This document shows positions 1 through 10,200 of a stretch of 64,000 bases of DNA, piece after piece. The first letter of the stretch is position 1. Each line of letters opens with the position of its first letter. Both the position numbers and the translations under genes were made by a program. Source of the DNA: Clavelina lepadiformis (taxonomy: Eukaryota > Chordata > Ascidiacea > Aplousobranchia > Clavelinidae); assembly GCF_947623445.1 (NCBI RefSeq), contig NC_135240.1:8246001-8310000 (forward strand). Direction: 5' to 3'. The notes beneath the pieces were generated by a model. The model did no database searches. It saw only the letters and a program-made list of their open reading frames with translations, and was not told the DNA's origin.

Positions 1-202
1 ACATTATGGGTTCGGTTTCCAAAAGCTGTTGTTCTTAGGCAAGGGTTTCTTACAGAAACAGTAAGTGGACAAAGTTGCTTTGACAAAAAATATTGCTATT
101 AATACGAACTTAGTTTAGGACAAAGTTCATTCCAAAGCACCAACTTTGATACCGGACTTGAAAGCAGACAATTTTCATAGACATAAAAGCAAAGAAAACC
201 AA

Positions 203-274
203 GCCGCCATAGCTCAGTGGTAGAGCACTGGTCTCGTAAACCAGGGGTCGTGAGTTCAAATCTCACTGGTGGCA
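203..274 (+). tRNA. tRNA-Thr (CGT), array unit 1
   Basis: Full cloverleaf of 72 nt: acceptor GCCGCCA/TGGTGGC with discriminator A, D stem GCTC/GAGC, anticodon stem CTGGT/ACCAG, loop CTCGTAA with anticodon CGT at 235-237, T stem GTGAG/CTCAC. The internal A box (TAGCTCAGTGG) and B box (GTTCAAATC) are intact. A TTTT terminator follows within 6 nt. Confidence 0.95.
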
Positions 275-494
275 GCTTTTAAGCGCATGGGCAACATTAT
301 GGTTTGGTTTCCAAAAGCTGTTGTTTTTAGGCAGATGTTTCTTACAGAAACAAAGACTGGACAAAGTTGCTTTGACATAAAATATTGCTATTAATACGAA
401 CTTAGTTTAGGACAAAGTTTATTCCAAAGCACCAACTTTGATACCGGACTTGAAAGTAGACAATTTTCATAGACATAAAAGCAAACAAAATCAA

Positions 495-566
495 GCCGCC
501 ATAGCTCAGTGGTAGAGCACTGGTCTCGTAAACCAGGGGTCGTGAGTTCAAATCTCACTGGTGGCA
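495..566 (+). tRNA. tRNA-Thr (CGT), array unit 2
   Basis: Same 72-nt body as unit 1, with anticodon CGT at 527-529, intact stems and a TTTT run just downstream. Confidence 0.95.
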
Positions 567-787
567 GCTTTTAAGCGTATGGGCAACATTATGGGTTTGG
601 TTTCCAAAAGCTGTTGTTCTTAGGCAAGGGTTTCTTACAGAAACAGAGAGTGGACAAAGTTGCTTTGACAAAAAATATTGCTATTAATACGAACTTAGTT
701 TAGGACAAAGTTCATTCCAAATCACCAACTTTGATACCGGACTTGAAAGCAGACAATTTTCATAGACATAAAAGCAAACAAAACCAA

Positions 788-859
788 GCCGTCATAGCTC
801 AGTGGTAGAGCACTGGTCTCGTAAACCAGGGGTCGTGAGTTCAAACCTCACTGGTGGCA
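788..859 (+). tRNA. tRNA-Thr (CGT), array unit 3
   Basis: Acceptor begins GCCGTCA, so pair 5-68 becomes a tolerable U-G wobble. T loop variant TTCAAAC. Anticodon CGT at 820-822. TTTT terminator follows. Confidence 0.92.
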
Positions 860-1080
860 GCTTTTAAGCGTACGGGCAACATTATGGGTTTGGTATGAAA
901 AAGCTGTTGTTTTTAGGCAGAGGTTTCTTACAGAAACAAAGAGTGGACAAAGTTGCTTTGACATAAAATATTGCTATTAATACAAACTTAGTTTAGAACA
1001 AAGTTTATTGCAAAGCACCAATTTTGATACCGGACTTGAAAGCAGACAATTTTCATAGACATAAAAGCAAACAAAACCAA

Positions 1081-1152
1081 GCCGCCATAGCTCAGTGGTA
1101 GAGCACTGGTCTCTTAAACCAGGGGTCGTGAGTTCAAACCTCACTGGTGGCA
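1081..1152 (+). tRNA. tRNA with CTT (Lys) anticodon on the Thr body, array unit 4
   Basis: Identical to the Thr units except that the anticodon loop reads CTCTTAA, giving anticodon CTT at 1113-1115. This is a single G-to-T change at position 35. Stems, A box, B box and terminator are intact. By anticodon it would read AAG. The acceptor keeps G1-C72, C2-G71 and A73 of the Thr units, so the charging specificity is uncertain. Confidence 0.9.
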
Positions 1153-1374
1153 GCTTTTAAGCGCATGGGCAACATTAAGGGTTCGGTATCCAAATACTGT
1201 TGCTTTTATGGCAAGGGTTTCTTACAGAAACAGAGAGTGGACAAAGTTGCTTTGACATAAAATATTGCTATTAATACGAACTTAGTTTAGGACAAAGTTC
1301 ATTCCAAAACACCAACTTTGATACCGGACTTGAAAGCAGACAATTTTCATAGACATAAAAGCAAACAAAACCAA

Positions 1375-1446
1375 GCCGCCATAGCTCAGTGGTAGAGCAC
1401 TGGTCTCTTAAACCAGGGGTCGTGAGTTCAAACCTCACTGGTGGCA
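1375..1446 (+). tRNA. tRNA with CTT (Lys) anticodon, array unit 5
   Basis: Anticodon loop CTCTTAA (CTT at 1407-1409) on the common body. The unit and its flanks look like a recent duplicate of unit 4. TTTT terminator present. Confidence 0.9.
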
Positions 1447-1668
1447 GCTTTTAAGCGCATGGGCAACATTAAGGGTTCGGTATCCAAATACTGTTGCTTT
1501 TATGGCAAGGGTTTCTTACAGAAACAGAGAGTGGACAAAGTTGCTTTGACATAAAATATTGCTATTAATACGAACTTAGTTTAGGACAAAGTTCATTCCA
1601 AAACACCAACTTTGATACCGGACTTGAAAGCAGACAATTTTCATAGACATAAAAGCAAACAAAACCAA

Positions 1669-1740
1669 GCCGCCATAGCTCAGTGGTAGAGCACTGGTCT
1701 CGTAAACCAGGGGTCGTGAGTTCAAATCTCACTAATGGCA
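1669..1740 (+). tRNA. tRNA-Thr (CGT) with damaged acceptor stem, array unit 6
   Basis: Anticodon CGT at 1701-1703. The 3' acceptor strand reads TAATGGC instead of TGGTGGC, giving two C-A mismatches at pairs 5-68 and 6-67. It may be a pseudogene or poorly processed. Unit 14 carries the same change. Confidence 0.8.
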
Positions 1741-1960
1741 GCTTTTAAGCGTATGGGCAACATTATGGTTTGGTATGAAAAAGCTGTTGTTTTTAGGCAG
1801 AGGTTTCTTACAGAAACAAAGAGTGGACAAAGTTGCTTTGACATAAAATATTGCTATTAATACAAACTTAGTTTAAGACAAAGTTTATTCCAAAGCACCA
1901 ACTTTGATACCGGACTTGAAAGCAGACAATTTTCGTAGACATAAAAGCAAACAAAACCAA

Positions 1961-2032
1961 GCCGCCATAGCTCAGTGGTAGAGCACTGGTCTCGTAAACC
2001 AGGGGTCGTGAGTTCAAACCTCACTGGTGGCA
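1961..2032 (+). tRNA. tRNA-Thr (CGT), array unit 7
   Basis: Standard body with the TTCAAAC T-loop variant. Anticodon CGT at 1993-1995. Terminator TTTT. Confidence 0.95.
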
Positions 2033-2252
2033 GCTTTTAAGCGTATGGGCAACATTATGGTTTGGTATGAAAAAGCTGTTGTTCTTAGGCAGAGGTTTCT
2101 TACAGAAACAAAGAGTGGACAAAGTTGCTTTGACATAAAATATTGCTATTAATACAAACTTAGTTTAGAACAAAGTTTATTGCAAAGCACCAACTTTGAT
2201 ACCGGACTTGAAAGCAGACAATTTTCATAGACATAAAAGCAAACAAAACCAA

Positions 2253-2324
2253 GCCGCCATAGCTCAGTGGTAGAGCACTGGTCTCGTAAACCAGGGGTCG
2301 TGAGTTCAAATCTCACTGGTGGCA
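2253..2324 (+). tRNA. tRNA-Thr (CGT), array unit 8
   Basis: Standard body, anticodon CGT at 2285-2287, terminator TTTT. First unit of a three-unit block repeated as units 11-13 and 16-18. Confidence 0.95.
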
Positions 2325-2545
2325 GCTTTTAAGCGTATGGGCAACATTATAGGTTTGGTATCCAAAAGCTGTTGTTTTTAGGCAACGGTTTCTTACAGAA
2401 ACAGAGAGTGGACAAAGTTGCTTTGACATAAAATATTGCTATTAATACGAACTTAGTTTAGGACAAAGTTTATTCCAAAGCACCAACTTTGATACCGGAC
2501 TTGAAAGCAGACAATTTTCATAGACATAAAAGCAAACAAAACCAA

Positions 2546-2617
2546 GCCGCCATAGCTCAGTGGTAGAGCACTGGTCTCGTAAACCAGGGGTCGTGAGTTC
2601 AAACCTCACTGGTGGCA
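2546..2617 (+). tRNA. tRNA-Thr (CGT), array unit 9
   Basis: Standard body, anticodon CGT at 2578-2580, terminator TTTT. Confidence 0.95.
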
Positions 2618-2838
2618 GCTTTTAAGCGTATGGGCAACATTATGGGTTCGGTTTCCAAAAGCTGTTGTTCTTAGGCAAGGGTTTCTTACAGAAACAAAGA
2701 GTGGACAAAGTTGCTTTGACAAAAAATATTGCTATTAATACAAACTTAGTTTAGGACAAAGTTTATTCCAAAGCACCAACTTTGATACCGGACTTGAAAG
2801 CAGACAATTTTCATAGACATAAGAGCAAACAAAACCAA

Positions 2839-2910
2839 GCCGCCATAGCTCAGTGGTAGAGCACTGGTCTCTTAAACCAGGGGTCGTGAGTTCAAACCTC
2901 ACTGGTGGCA
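2839..2910 (+). tRNA. tRNA with CTT (Lys) anticodon, array unit 10
   Basis: Anticodon CTT at 2871-2873, rest as in the Thr units. Upstream spacer variant 'aagagcaaac' is shared with CTT units 13 and 18, which marks them as copies of one another. Confidence 0.9.
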
Positions 2911-3131
2911 GCTTTTAAGCGTATGGGCAACATTATGGGTTTGGTATGAAAAAGCTGTTGTTTTTAGGCAGAGGTTTCTTACAGAAACAAAGAGTGGACA
3001 AAGTTGCTTTGACATAAAATATTGCTATTAATACAAACTTAGTTTAGAACAAAGTTTATTGCAAAGCACCAACTTTGATACCGGACTTGAAAGCAGACAA
3101 TTTTCATAGACATAAAAGCAAACAAAACCAA

Positions 3132-3203
3132 GCCGCCATAGCTCAGTGGTAGAGCACTGGTCTCGTAAACCAGGGGTCGTGAGTTCAAATCTCACTGGTG
3201 GCA
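3132..3203 (+). tRNA. tRNA-Thr (CGT), array unit 11
   Basis: Standard body, anticodon CGT at 3164-3166, terminator TTTT. Its downstream spacer appears identical to that of unit 8. Confidence 0.95.
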
Positions 3204-3424
3204 GCTTTTAAGCGTATGGGCAACATTATAGGTTTGGTATCCAAAAGCTGTTGTTTTTAGGCAACGGTTTCTTACAGAAACAGAGAGTGGACAAAGTTGC
3301 TTTGACATAAAATATTGCTATTAATACGAACTTAGTTTAGGACAAAGTTTATTCCAAAGCACCAACTTTGATACCGGACTTGAAAGCAGACAATTTTCAT
3401 AGACATAAAAGCAAACAAAACCAA

Positions 3425-3496
3425 GCCGCCATAGCTCAGTGGTAGAGCACTGGTCTCGTAAACCAGGGGTCGTGAGTTCAAACCTCACTGGTGGCA
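3425..3496 (+). tRNA. tRNA-Thr (CGT), array unit 12
   Basis: Standard body, anticodon CGT at 3457-3459, terminator TTTT. Confidence 0.95.
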
Positions 3497-3717
3497 GCTT
3501 TTAAGCGTATGGGCAACATTATGGGTTCGGTTTCCAAAAGCTGTTGTTCTTAGGCAAGGGTTTCTTACAGAAACAAAGAGTGGACAAAGTTGCTTTGACA
3601 AAAAATATTGCTATTAATACAAACTTAGTTTAGGACAAAGTTTATTCCAAAGCACCAACTTTGATACCGGACTTGAAAGCAGACAATTTTCATAGACATA
3701 AGAGCAAACAAAACCAA

Positions 3718-3789
3718 GCCGCCATAGCTCAGTGGTAGAGCACTGGTCTCTTAAACCAGGGGTCGTGAGTTCAAACCTCACTGGTGGCA
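3718..3789 (+). tRNA. tRNA with CTT (Lys) anticodon, array unit 13
   Basis: Anticodon CTT at 3750-3752 on the common body. Sits in a block that copies units 8-10. Confidence 0.9.
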
Positions 3790-4011
3790 GCTTTTAAGCG
3801 CATGGGCAACATTAAGGGTTCGGTATCCAAATACTGTTGCTTTTATGGCAAGGGTTTCTTACAGAAACAGAGAGTGGACAAAGTTGCTTTGACATAAAAT
3901 ATTGCTATTAATACGAACTTAGTTTAGGACAAAGTTCATTCCAAAACACCAACTTTGATACCGGACTTGAAAGCAGACAATTTTCATTGACATAAAAGCA
4001 AACAAAACCAA

Positions 4012-4083
4012 GCCGCCATAGCTCAGTGGTAGAGCACTGGTCTCGTAAACCAGGGGTCGTGAGTTCAAATCTCACTAATGGCA
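4012..4083 (+). tRNA. tRNA-Thr (CGT) with damaged acceptor stem, array unit 14
   Basis: Anticodon CGT at 4044-4046. The 3' acceptor strand TAATGGC carries the same double change as unit 6, exactly eight units (2343 bp) away. This is the clearest marker of a block duplication. Confidence 0.8.
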
Positions 4084-4304
4084 GCTTTTAAGCGTATGGG
4101 CAACATTATAGGTTTGGTATCCAAAAGCTGTTGTTTTTAGGCAGAGGTTTCTTACAGAAACAAAGAGTGGACAAAGTTGCTTTGACATAAAATATTGCTA
4201 TTAATACAAACTTAGTTTAAGACAAAGTTTATTCCAAAGCACCAACTTTGATACCGGACTTGAAAGCAGACAATTTTCGTAGACATAAAAGCAAACAAAA
4301 CCAA

Positions 4305-4376
4305 GCCGCCATAGCTCAGTGGTAGAGCACTGGTCTCGTAAACCAGGGGTCGTGAGTTCAAACCTCACTGGTGGCA
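4305..4376 (+). tRNA. tRNA-Thr (CGT), array unit 15
   Basis: Standard body, anticodon CGT at 4337-4339, terminator TTTT. Upstream 'ttttcgtagac' variant matches unit 7. Confidence 0.95.
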
Positions 4377-4597
4377 GCTTTTAAGCGTATGGGCAACATT
4401 ATGGGTTTGGTATGAAAAAGCTGTTGTTTTTAGGCAGAGGTTTCTTACAGAAACAAAGAGTGGACAAAGTTGCTTTGACATAAAATATTGCTATTAATAC
4501 AAACTTAGTTTAGAACAAAGTTTATTGCAAAGCACCAACTTTGATACCGGACTTGAAAGCAGACAATTTTCATAGACATAAAAGCAAACAAAACCAA

Positions 4598-4669
4598 GCC
4601 GCCATAGCTCAGTGGTAGAGCACTGGTCTCGTAAACCAGGGGTCGTGAGTTCAAATCTCACTGGTGGCA
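4598..4669 (+). tRNA. tRNA-Thr (CGT), array unit 16
   Basis: Standard body, anticodon CGT at 4630-4632, terminator TTTT. Confidence 0.95.
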
Positions 4670-4890
4670 GCTTTTAAGCGTATGGGCAACATTATAGGTT
4701 TGGTATCCAAAAGCTGTTGTTTTTAGGCAACGGTTTCTTACAGAAACAGAGAGTGGACAAAGTTGCTTTGACATAAAATATTGCTATTAATACGAACTTA
4801 GTTTAGGACAAAGTTTATTCCAAAGCACCAACTTTGATACCGGACTTGAAAGCAGACAATTTTCATAGACATTAAAGCAAACAAAACCAA

Positions 4891-4962
4891 GCCGCCATAG
4901 CTCAGTGGTAGAGCACTGGTCTCGTAAACCAGGGGTCGTGAGTTCAAACCTCACTGGTGGCA
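4891..4962 (+). tRNA. tRNA-Thr (CGT), array unit 17
   Basis: Standard body, anticodon CGT at 4923-4925, terminator TTTT. Confidence 0.95.
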
Positions 4963-5183
4963 GCTTTTAAGCGTATGGGCAACATTATGGGTTCGGTTTC
5001 CAAAAGCTGTTGTTCTTAGGCAAGGGTTTCTTACAGAAACAAAGAGTGGACAAAGTTGCTTTGACAAAAAATATTGCTATTAATACAAACTTAGTTTAGG
5101 ACAAAGTTTATTCCAAAGCACCAACTTTGATACCGGACTTGAAAGCAGACAATTTTCATAGACATAAGAGCAAACAAAACCAA

Positions 5184-5255
5184 GCCGCCATAGCTCAGTG
5201 GTAGAGCACTGGTCTCTTAAACCAGGGGTCGTGAGTTCAAACCTCACTGGTGGCA
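5184..5255 (+). tRNA. tRNA with CTT (Lys) anticodon, array unit 18
   Basis: Anticodon CTT at 5216-5218 on the common body, copy of units 10 and 13. Confidence 0.9.
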
Positions 5256-5477
5256 GCTTTTAAGCGCATGGGCAACATTATGGGTTCGGTATCCAAATAC
5301 TGTTGCTTTTATGGCAAGGGTTTCTTACAGAAACAGAGAGTGGACAAAGTTGCTTTGACCTAAAATATTGCTATTAATACGAACTTAGTTTAGGACAAAG
5401 TTTATTGCAAAGCACCAACTTTGATACCGGACTTGAAAGCAGACAATTTTCATAGACATAAAAGCAAACAAAACCAA

Positions 5478-5549
5478 GCCGCCATAGCTCAGTGGTAGAG
5501 CACTGGTCTCGTAAACCAGGGGTCGTGAGTTCAAATCTCACTGGTGGCA
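5478..5549 (+). tRNA. tRNA-Thr (CGT), array unit 19
   Basis: Standard body, anticodon CGT at 5510-5512, terminator TTTT. Confidence 0.95.
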
Positions 5550-5770
5550 GCTTTTAAGCGTATGGGCAACATTATAGGTTTGGTATCCAAAAGCTGTTGT
5601 TTTTAGGCAACGGTTTCTTACAGAAACAGAGAGTGGACAAAGTTGCTTTGACATAAAATATTGCTATTAATACAAACTTAGTTTAGGACAAAGTTTATTG
5701 CAAAGCACCAACTTTGATACCGGACTTGAAAGCAGACAATTTTCATAGACATAAAAGCAAACAAAACCAA

Positions 5771-5842
5771 GCCGCCATAGCTCAGTGGTAGAGCACTGGT
5801 CTCGTAAACCAGGGGTCGTGAGTTCAAATCGCACTGGCGGCA
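5771..5842 (+). tRNA. tRNA-Thr (CGT), last array unit, diverged
   Basis: Anticodon CGT at 5803-5805. The acceptor is fully Watson-Crick (TGGCGGC 3' strand), but the T stem has CGCAC opposite GTGAG, an A-G mismatch. The usual TTTT directly after the gene is missing; the next T run is about 15 nt on. The array ends here, so this edge copy is free to drift. Confidence 0.8.
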
Positions 5843-6181
5843 ATTCGGAATCTAACTCAAAATTTTGTTCCTACCTACGCCTAGTTTTATTCCCTGCAGT
5901 GGAAGATAAATTATTTCCTGGCTTGATAGTTGTTCATCCAGTGACTGTTCCTTGTTCTCATCCGATAAACTTCCATCGTGATATTTTATAGCAAATTGCT
6001 GAACATACAAAACATAAAATTACAGCTAGCTAATACTAAACAAAAGAAGCAGCATTCAGTGCTTCAACTGATTTTGCCGAACACTACGTGACATTTCGTT
6101 ACCACAACAATTGCAGAGCGCTTCCAACGTATGCCAACGTGCATCTTTGTATGGCAACGAGACACAAACGCTACGAAATTT

Positions 6182-6253
6182 TGCCACGAGTGAGCTATGA
6201 ACTCACGACGCCTGGTTTATGAGACAAGTGCTCTACCACTGAGCTATAGCGGC
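6182..6253 (-). pseudogene. tRNA-like copy with CAT anticodon, inverted
   Basis: Reverse strand reads as a 72-nt relative of the array tRNA (GCCGCTA ... CTCGTGGCA). The loop is CTCATAA, so the anticodon would be CAT (Met). Anticodon stem CTTGT/ACCAG has one mismatch, and the T loop and acceptor also have changes. Most likely a tRNA-Thr-derived pseudogene. A T run follows it on its own strand only at a distance. Confidence 0.75.
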
Positions 6254-6389
6254 TTTTTTGTATATTTTTATGTCGTTTTGAATTCGGTTATGCGACGTAC
6301 ACGCAAAAAATAATACTTATGAGATAGTCGAAGAACAGCTGCTATGCCTGCTTTCAAGGTAATTTACGTCCCGAAAGGAACCACAAGCA

Positions 6390-6461
6390 GCCGCTATAGG
6401 TCAGAGGTAAAGCATTGGTCTCGTAACCCAGCGGTCGTGAGTTCAACTCTCACTGGTGGCA
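6390..6461 (+). pseudogene. tRNA-Thr (CGT)-derived pseudogene
   Basis: Acceptor (GCCGCTA/TGGTGGC) and T arm are good. The D stem is GGTC/AAGC with two mismatches, and the anticodon stem TTGGT/CCCAG has a T-C mismatch. Anticodon CGT is retained. The A box is altered, so Pol III activity is doubtful. Confidence 0.75.
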
Positions 6462-6660
6462 ACTTTAAAAGGCCTTGATTGGTCGTTGCTATGATGCCAA
6501 ATTCTTACAGCTAAAAAGTATCTTTACACTATACAATCTGTAAAAAGGCATCAAAAAGATTAAATGTTTAGTCAAAAAAAAAACGATCTCGACAAAGATT
6601 TTTGCTCTAACATTTTCACTGATCGCAAGAAATCCATTGGAATGCGAGCACAGTTTGCAA

Positions 6661-6730
6661 CTCGCTATAACTCAGTGGTAAAATAGTAGTATCGTAAACC
6701 AGTTGTGATAAGACCAAGCTTCACTGGCAG
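6661..6730 (+). pseudogene. Degenerate tRNA-Thr remnant
   Basis: Recognisable pieces only: CTATAACTCAGTGGTA (D arm), TATCGTAAACCAG (anticodon region), and a terminal CACTGGCAG. The T arm no longer pairs. Boundaries are approximate. Confidence 0.5.
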
Positions 6731-7293
6731 CGTACAACAATACAGAACTGTTGATACCTTTTCCTGTAGTTCATCCCACGTTACGGTTACCATGGCCACC
6801 ATCTTTGATTGCTCGCCACGATGAAGCGCGATACGAACCTAAACACCGAAATAGTTTGCAAGGAACAAGATGCAACTGTTATGCGACTGTCAATCAAATA
6901 CCTTTTCATGTAAGCTCTAAACCTGCAAGTGACTTAATACAAATGGGGCAAAATGCTGCCAGCGGCATGTTATTTCAATGGCGACGACATGCCGCAAACT
7001 GAAAAATATCAACATGGAATTTACTCGTAACTAATTGATTTTCAATATGCACTGCAATGATATTTTTACAACCCTGTGACATCCAGTCGTTATTGTTGCG
7101 GAATCATCGCAGTGGATAACGAATATCATTTTGTTACCAGTAGCAGTAAATTATATTGCGGTACTTTTTTGTTTTAGTTATTTCCATTTTGATATTTTCC
7201 ATTTTTAGAATTGTCTTCAGGCTACTAGTATTTTCTAAGGACCTTAAGCATAACACAGTTATATAGCTTTGCAAATGTTTGGATTTTTTCTGA

Positions 7294-10200
7294 TTAAATC
7301 CACAACAACTTCAAAAGTTGACACCTTACCGCGTCTTTTGCTTCTTCAGTTATCTCGAATACAACCTCCTCATACTTAGAACGATCGATTTTTTCGGGTT
7401 CAGGCGTCACAGGCCGCTCTCCATTAGGCTTCGCCTTTTTCAGAATACTACTTGGTTTTGATTTCAGCATACTCTTAGATGGACTTGAAAGTGCTGCAAT
7501 CGGAAATAACAATTAGATTACGATTTAACCCAGGAGTGGTTCACTGGTATGGAAAACCAGGCTTAGCGCTTTCAAACGTTGCAGGTAAAAGATTTGTTTT
7601 CCCACGGTTGTTGGAATTTTTCAAAATAATGGAAAAATCGGAAGTAAAACAGAGAGGCCAAAAACATTTTCAGTTCATATGAGATTTCCTTTCTACTTCG
7701 AAATCATAATTAAAAAAAAAACAATAAAAATTTTTCATATCAAATCTAACAATAAAATGTCCGCAATTGCCATCAAATTTATGGTAAGGGTCAGCCACTC
7801 TAAAGGCATGTAACAACCAGCCGCTATAGCTCAGTGGTAGAGCACTGGTCTCGTAAACCAGGGGTCGTGAGTTCAAACCTCACTGGTGGCATCTCGTTAC
7901 TGCCTAAGCCCTAAGGCATTGGTTTCAGAAGACAACGAAAGCGATAGAAGCACGTACTTCACATTTTCAATGAGTTTACCGCTTCAAATGGTAATGACGA
8001 AATTTGACAAGCGAAGAGGGTTTTCTTGTTTCAATAATAAACAACGTGTTCCAAACACACTACAAATACCAATTTTTGCTTTAACAAGCATGTCGAAATC
8101 TCGGACTTGTTAAAATATAACTTCTACTTGAACACAAAGTTTTTATTTCCTCTTTCTTTCTATTTCCCCTACATCTTTGGAACGATAGATTTAAATAAAA
8201 ATATCCGAGATTTTTTTACGTCGGTTACCTGGTGGACTTGAAGGCCTGCTTGCAAAACCAATCGACTTTCTACGGCCTTTGCCTTTTTTTTCTGGCGCCT
8301 TTGCCTCACCCTACAAAAGAAAAGAAACACTTTCGCTAAGCAATATCACGGAGAACTAAAATACAAACAAATAGGGCAACAGTCTAGACTCAAGACGCTT
8401 GAAGCAGTGGCGTAGCCAGAAAAATATTGGGGGGGGGCAAATATTTGATGAGTTCAAGGGAACTACAAAGTGTTTGTTTTAAGACATATTTTTAGAAAAA
8501 GGCTCAGCTTCGGAATCCAAACTTTGAAAATTGTGGGGGGGGGGGGGCATGGGCCCTTTCGCCCCTCCCTCCTGGCTACGCCTATGGCTTGAAGTAATAA
8601 CGAATGAATCACGAAACTACCATTTCCAACTCGTCTGCTGGTGGTGTTTGTTCATCCGAGGGCTGTTGTGTAGTATGTGCCAACGGTAATGTAGCCGTCT
8701 TGTAGTTTTCTTTTGCAAAGCTCAATGTGCAAGAAACTTCACCACCATCATCATCTATAAACAACACATATTCCACAGGAAATGCATTACCCAATTCTGC
8801 AAAAATGTCAACAACAGACAAAAACATGATTGTACAATAATGAGACAACCTTTTAGTTGCAAAGGCCTAAACACTCGTATTGCAAGATGAGTTTCGTATT
8901 CCGGTTCATCCGTCCAAACTGCTTTTTCTTCACTCGGAGGTTTCTCTTCCTTAATTATCTTTATTTTTTCTTCCCTTTCCTCTTGCACTTCTTCGGAAAC
9001 AAAACTCACACCATGTCGACGTTGCTATAGAAACAAAATTGGGTAACATATGACCTCATTTTGATCATAATTTTTACTTAAAATACTTAGCATTCAGTTG
9101 TGTTTTCACTGTATTTTAGCTACACACAGTTTTGGATGGGAGTTGATGGCCTCCATTGCTGCTGTCATATGCTTAACTAACATTGAGTTTTGTGCTATGG
9201 TGCAAACCTTGATATCTGGGCTGGTGTCTTCTACATTTCCTGTGCTGTCAGACATCTCAGACGGTATACCATCGGCTTCACTTTCTATCTCCGAGCCTGC
9301 TTGTGGTGTGCCTGGTTTTAAATATAATGTTAAGGTTTGCACTGAATTATCGTAACAGACAGAGAGTTTAGGTACAAAGGAACTAACCATCGTCTTCAAC
9401 AGGTGGAGAAGCAGCAATAACAGATAGCATAAAGCGTTGTTTTTCAGTGACTCCATCATCGTTATCAATATTTTCAACATCGTCTGAAAAAACACGAGAT
9501 ACCAATGAGATTACATCCCAAATTTGATCTTTTGCTCAAAGTAAACATGCACATGAGTTAGTATGAAATGTCATGTAAAGAACACATCGAATCATTTAAA
9601 CACATGTAACAAAAAGCAGAGTATTAAGAGTGTTTGGCTTTTAACGCAATGAGGTTAAAACATGTTAAGGCACCTTGTTCTTCATCTGACTCTTCGTCAC
9701 TAAGGTCAGCATCAAGCTCTGCAAGATTGATTCTGCATGAAACCGAATATAACATTGTGAATTGTGAGTAATAATTAATAAGCACTAGAGCCAAGAAAAA
9801 TGATTGCTCATTTCTAGGCCCTGTGCTTTATTATAAACTCTAGTACTTCATACTTTATTCATCGAATATAACAGTATATAATTTAAAAGTAAATAAACGC
9901 TACACAACATACCAGTTATTCTTGAATTTGTCTTTTAAAATTAAATGCTGTAAACAGGAATCATTCTATATTTTATATCTTGAATTAACACTGACCCTTC
10001 TTTTGCTTTCTTCTTGAAAGCTTCTATCATGAACTTCCATCTTCTACCGTGTGATTTGGCACTGGTAATCTTTAAAAAATATGCAAATAAAATGGGAATT
10101 GCTTTGTATTCTTGGCATAGTGGTCTAAAGATTTCATCTAGTGATCAAGCATGGTAGCAATATAGCACATCGTGCATGTACTCTAAACATGCTTTTCAGT

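Larger units (their letters stand above)
1..5842 (+). repeat. Tandem tRNA gene array, 20 units of ~293 bp
   Basis: Twenty head-to-tail units, with tRNA starts 292-294 bp apart. Each unit has one 72-nt tRNA gene, a short T run just after it, then a conserved spacer of about 220 bp. Bases 1-202 are the spacer of a unit that begins left of the window, so the array is open on that side. Spacer variants (for example unit starts reading ggtatcc, ggtttcc or ggtatga) mark higher-order blocks: units 8-10, 11-13 and 16-18 match each other, and units 6-10 match 14-18. This points to unequal exchange or gene conversion. The last unit (tRNA 5771-5842) opens into unrelated sequence. Confidence 0.97.
5843..7293. 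other. Gene-poor stretch with tRNA-derived copies
   Basis: Apart from the three tRNA-derived copies at 6182-6253, 6390-6461 and 6661-6730, I see no coding exon or structured repeat. Short open frames here carry no recognisable domain and use stretches of tRNA sequence. Confidence 0.5.

Noticed and set aside
1-5842. CRISPR-like or minisatellite reading of the regular array
   Set aside because: The 293-bp period with a full tRNA gene in every unit, internal Pol III boxes and terminators identifies a tRNA gene cluster.
5785-5991. Open frame starting inside the last array tRNA
   Set aside because: It reads through the tRNA gene and then unrelated DNA; no domain or splice support.
7529-7580. Possible further tRNA remnant (cactggtatggaaaaccagg)
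   Set aside because: Only a short match to the anticodon arm; no D arm or T arm can be drawn.
9098-9355. Plus-strand frame opposite the coiled-coil gene
   Set aside because: It is the antisense shadow of minus-strand exon 7 (9208-9311).
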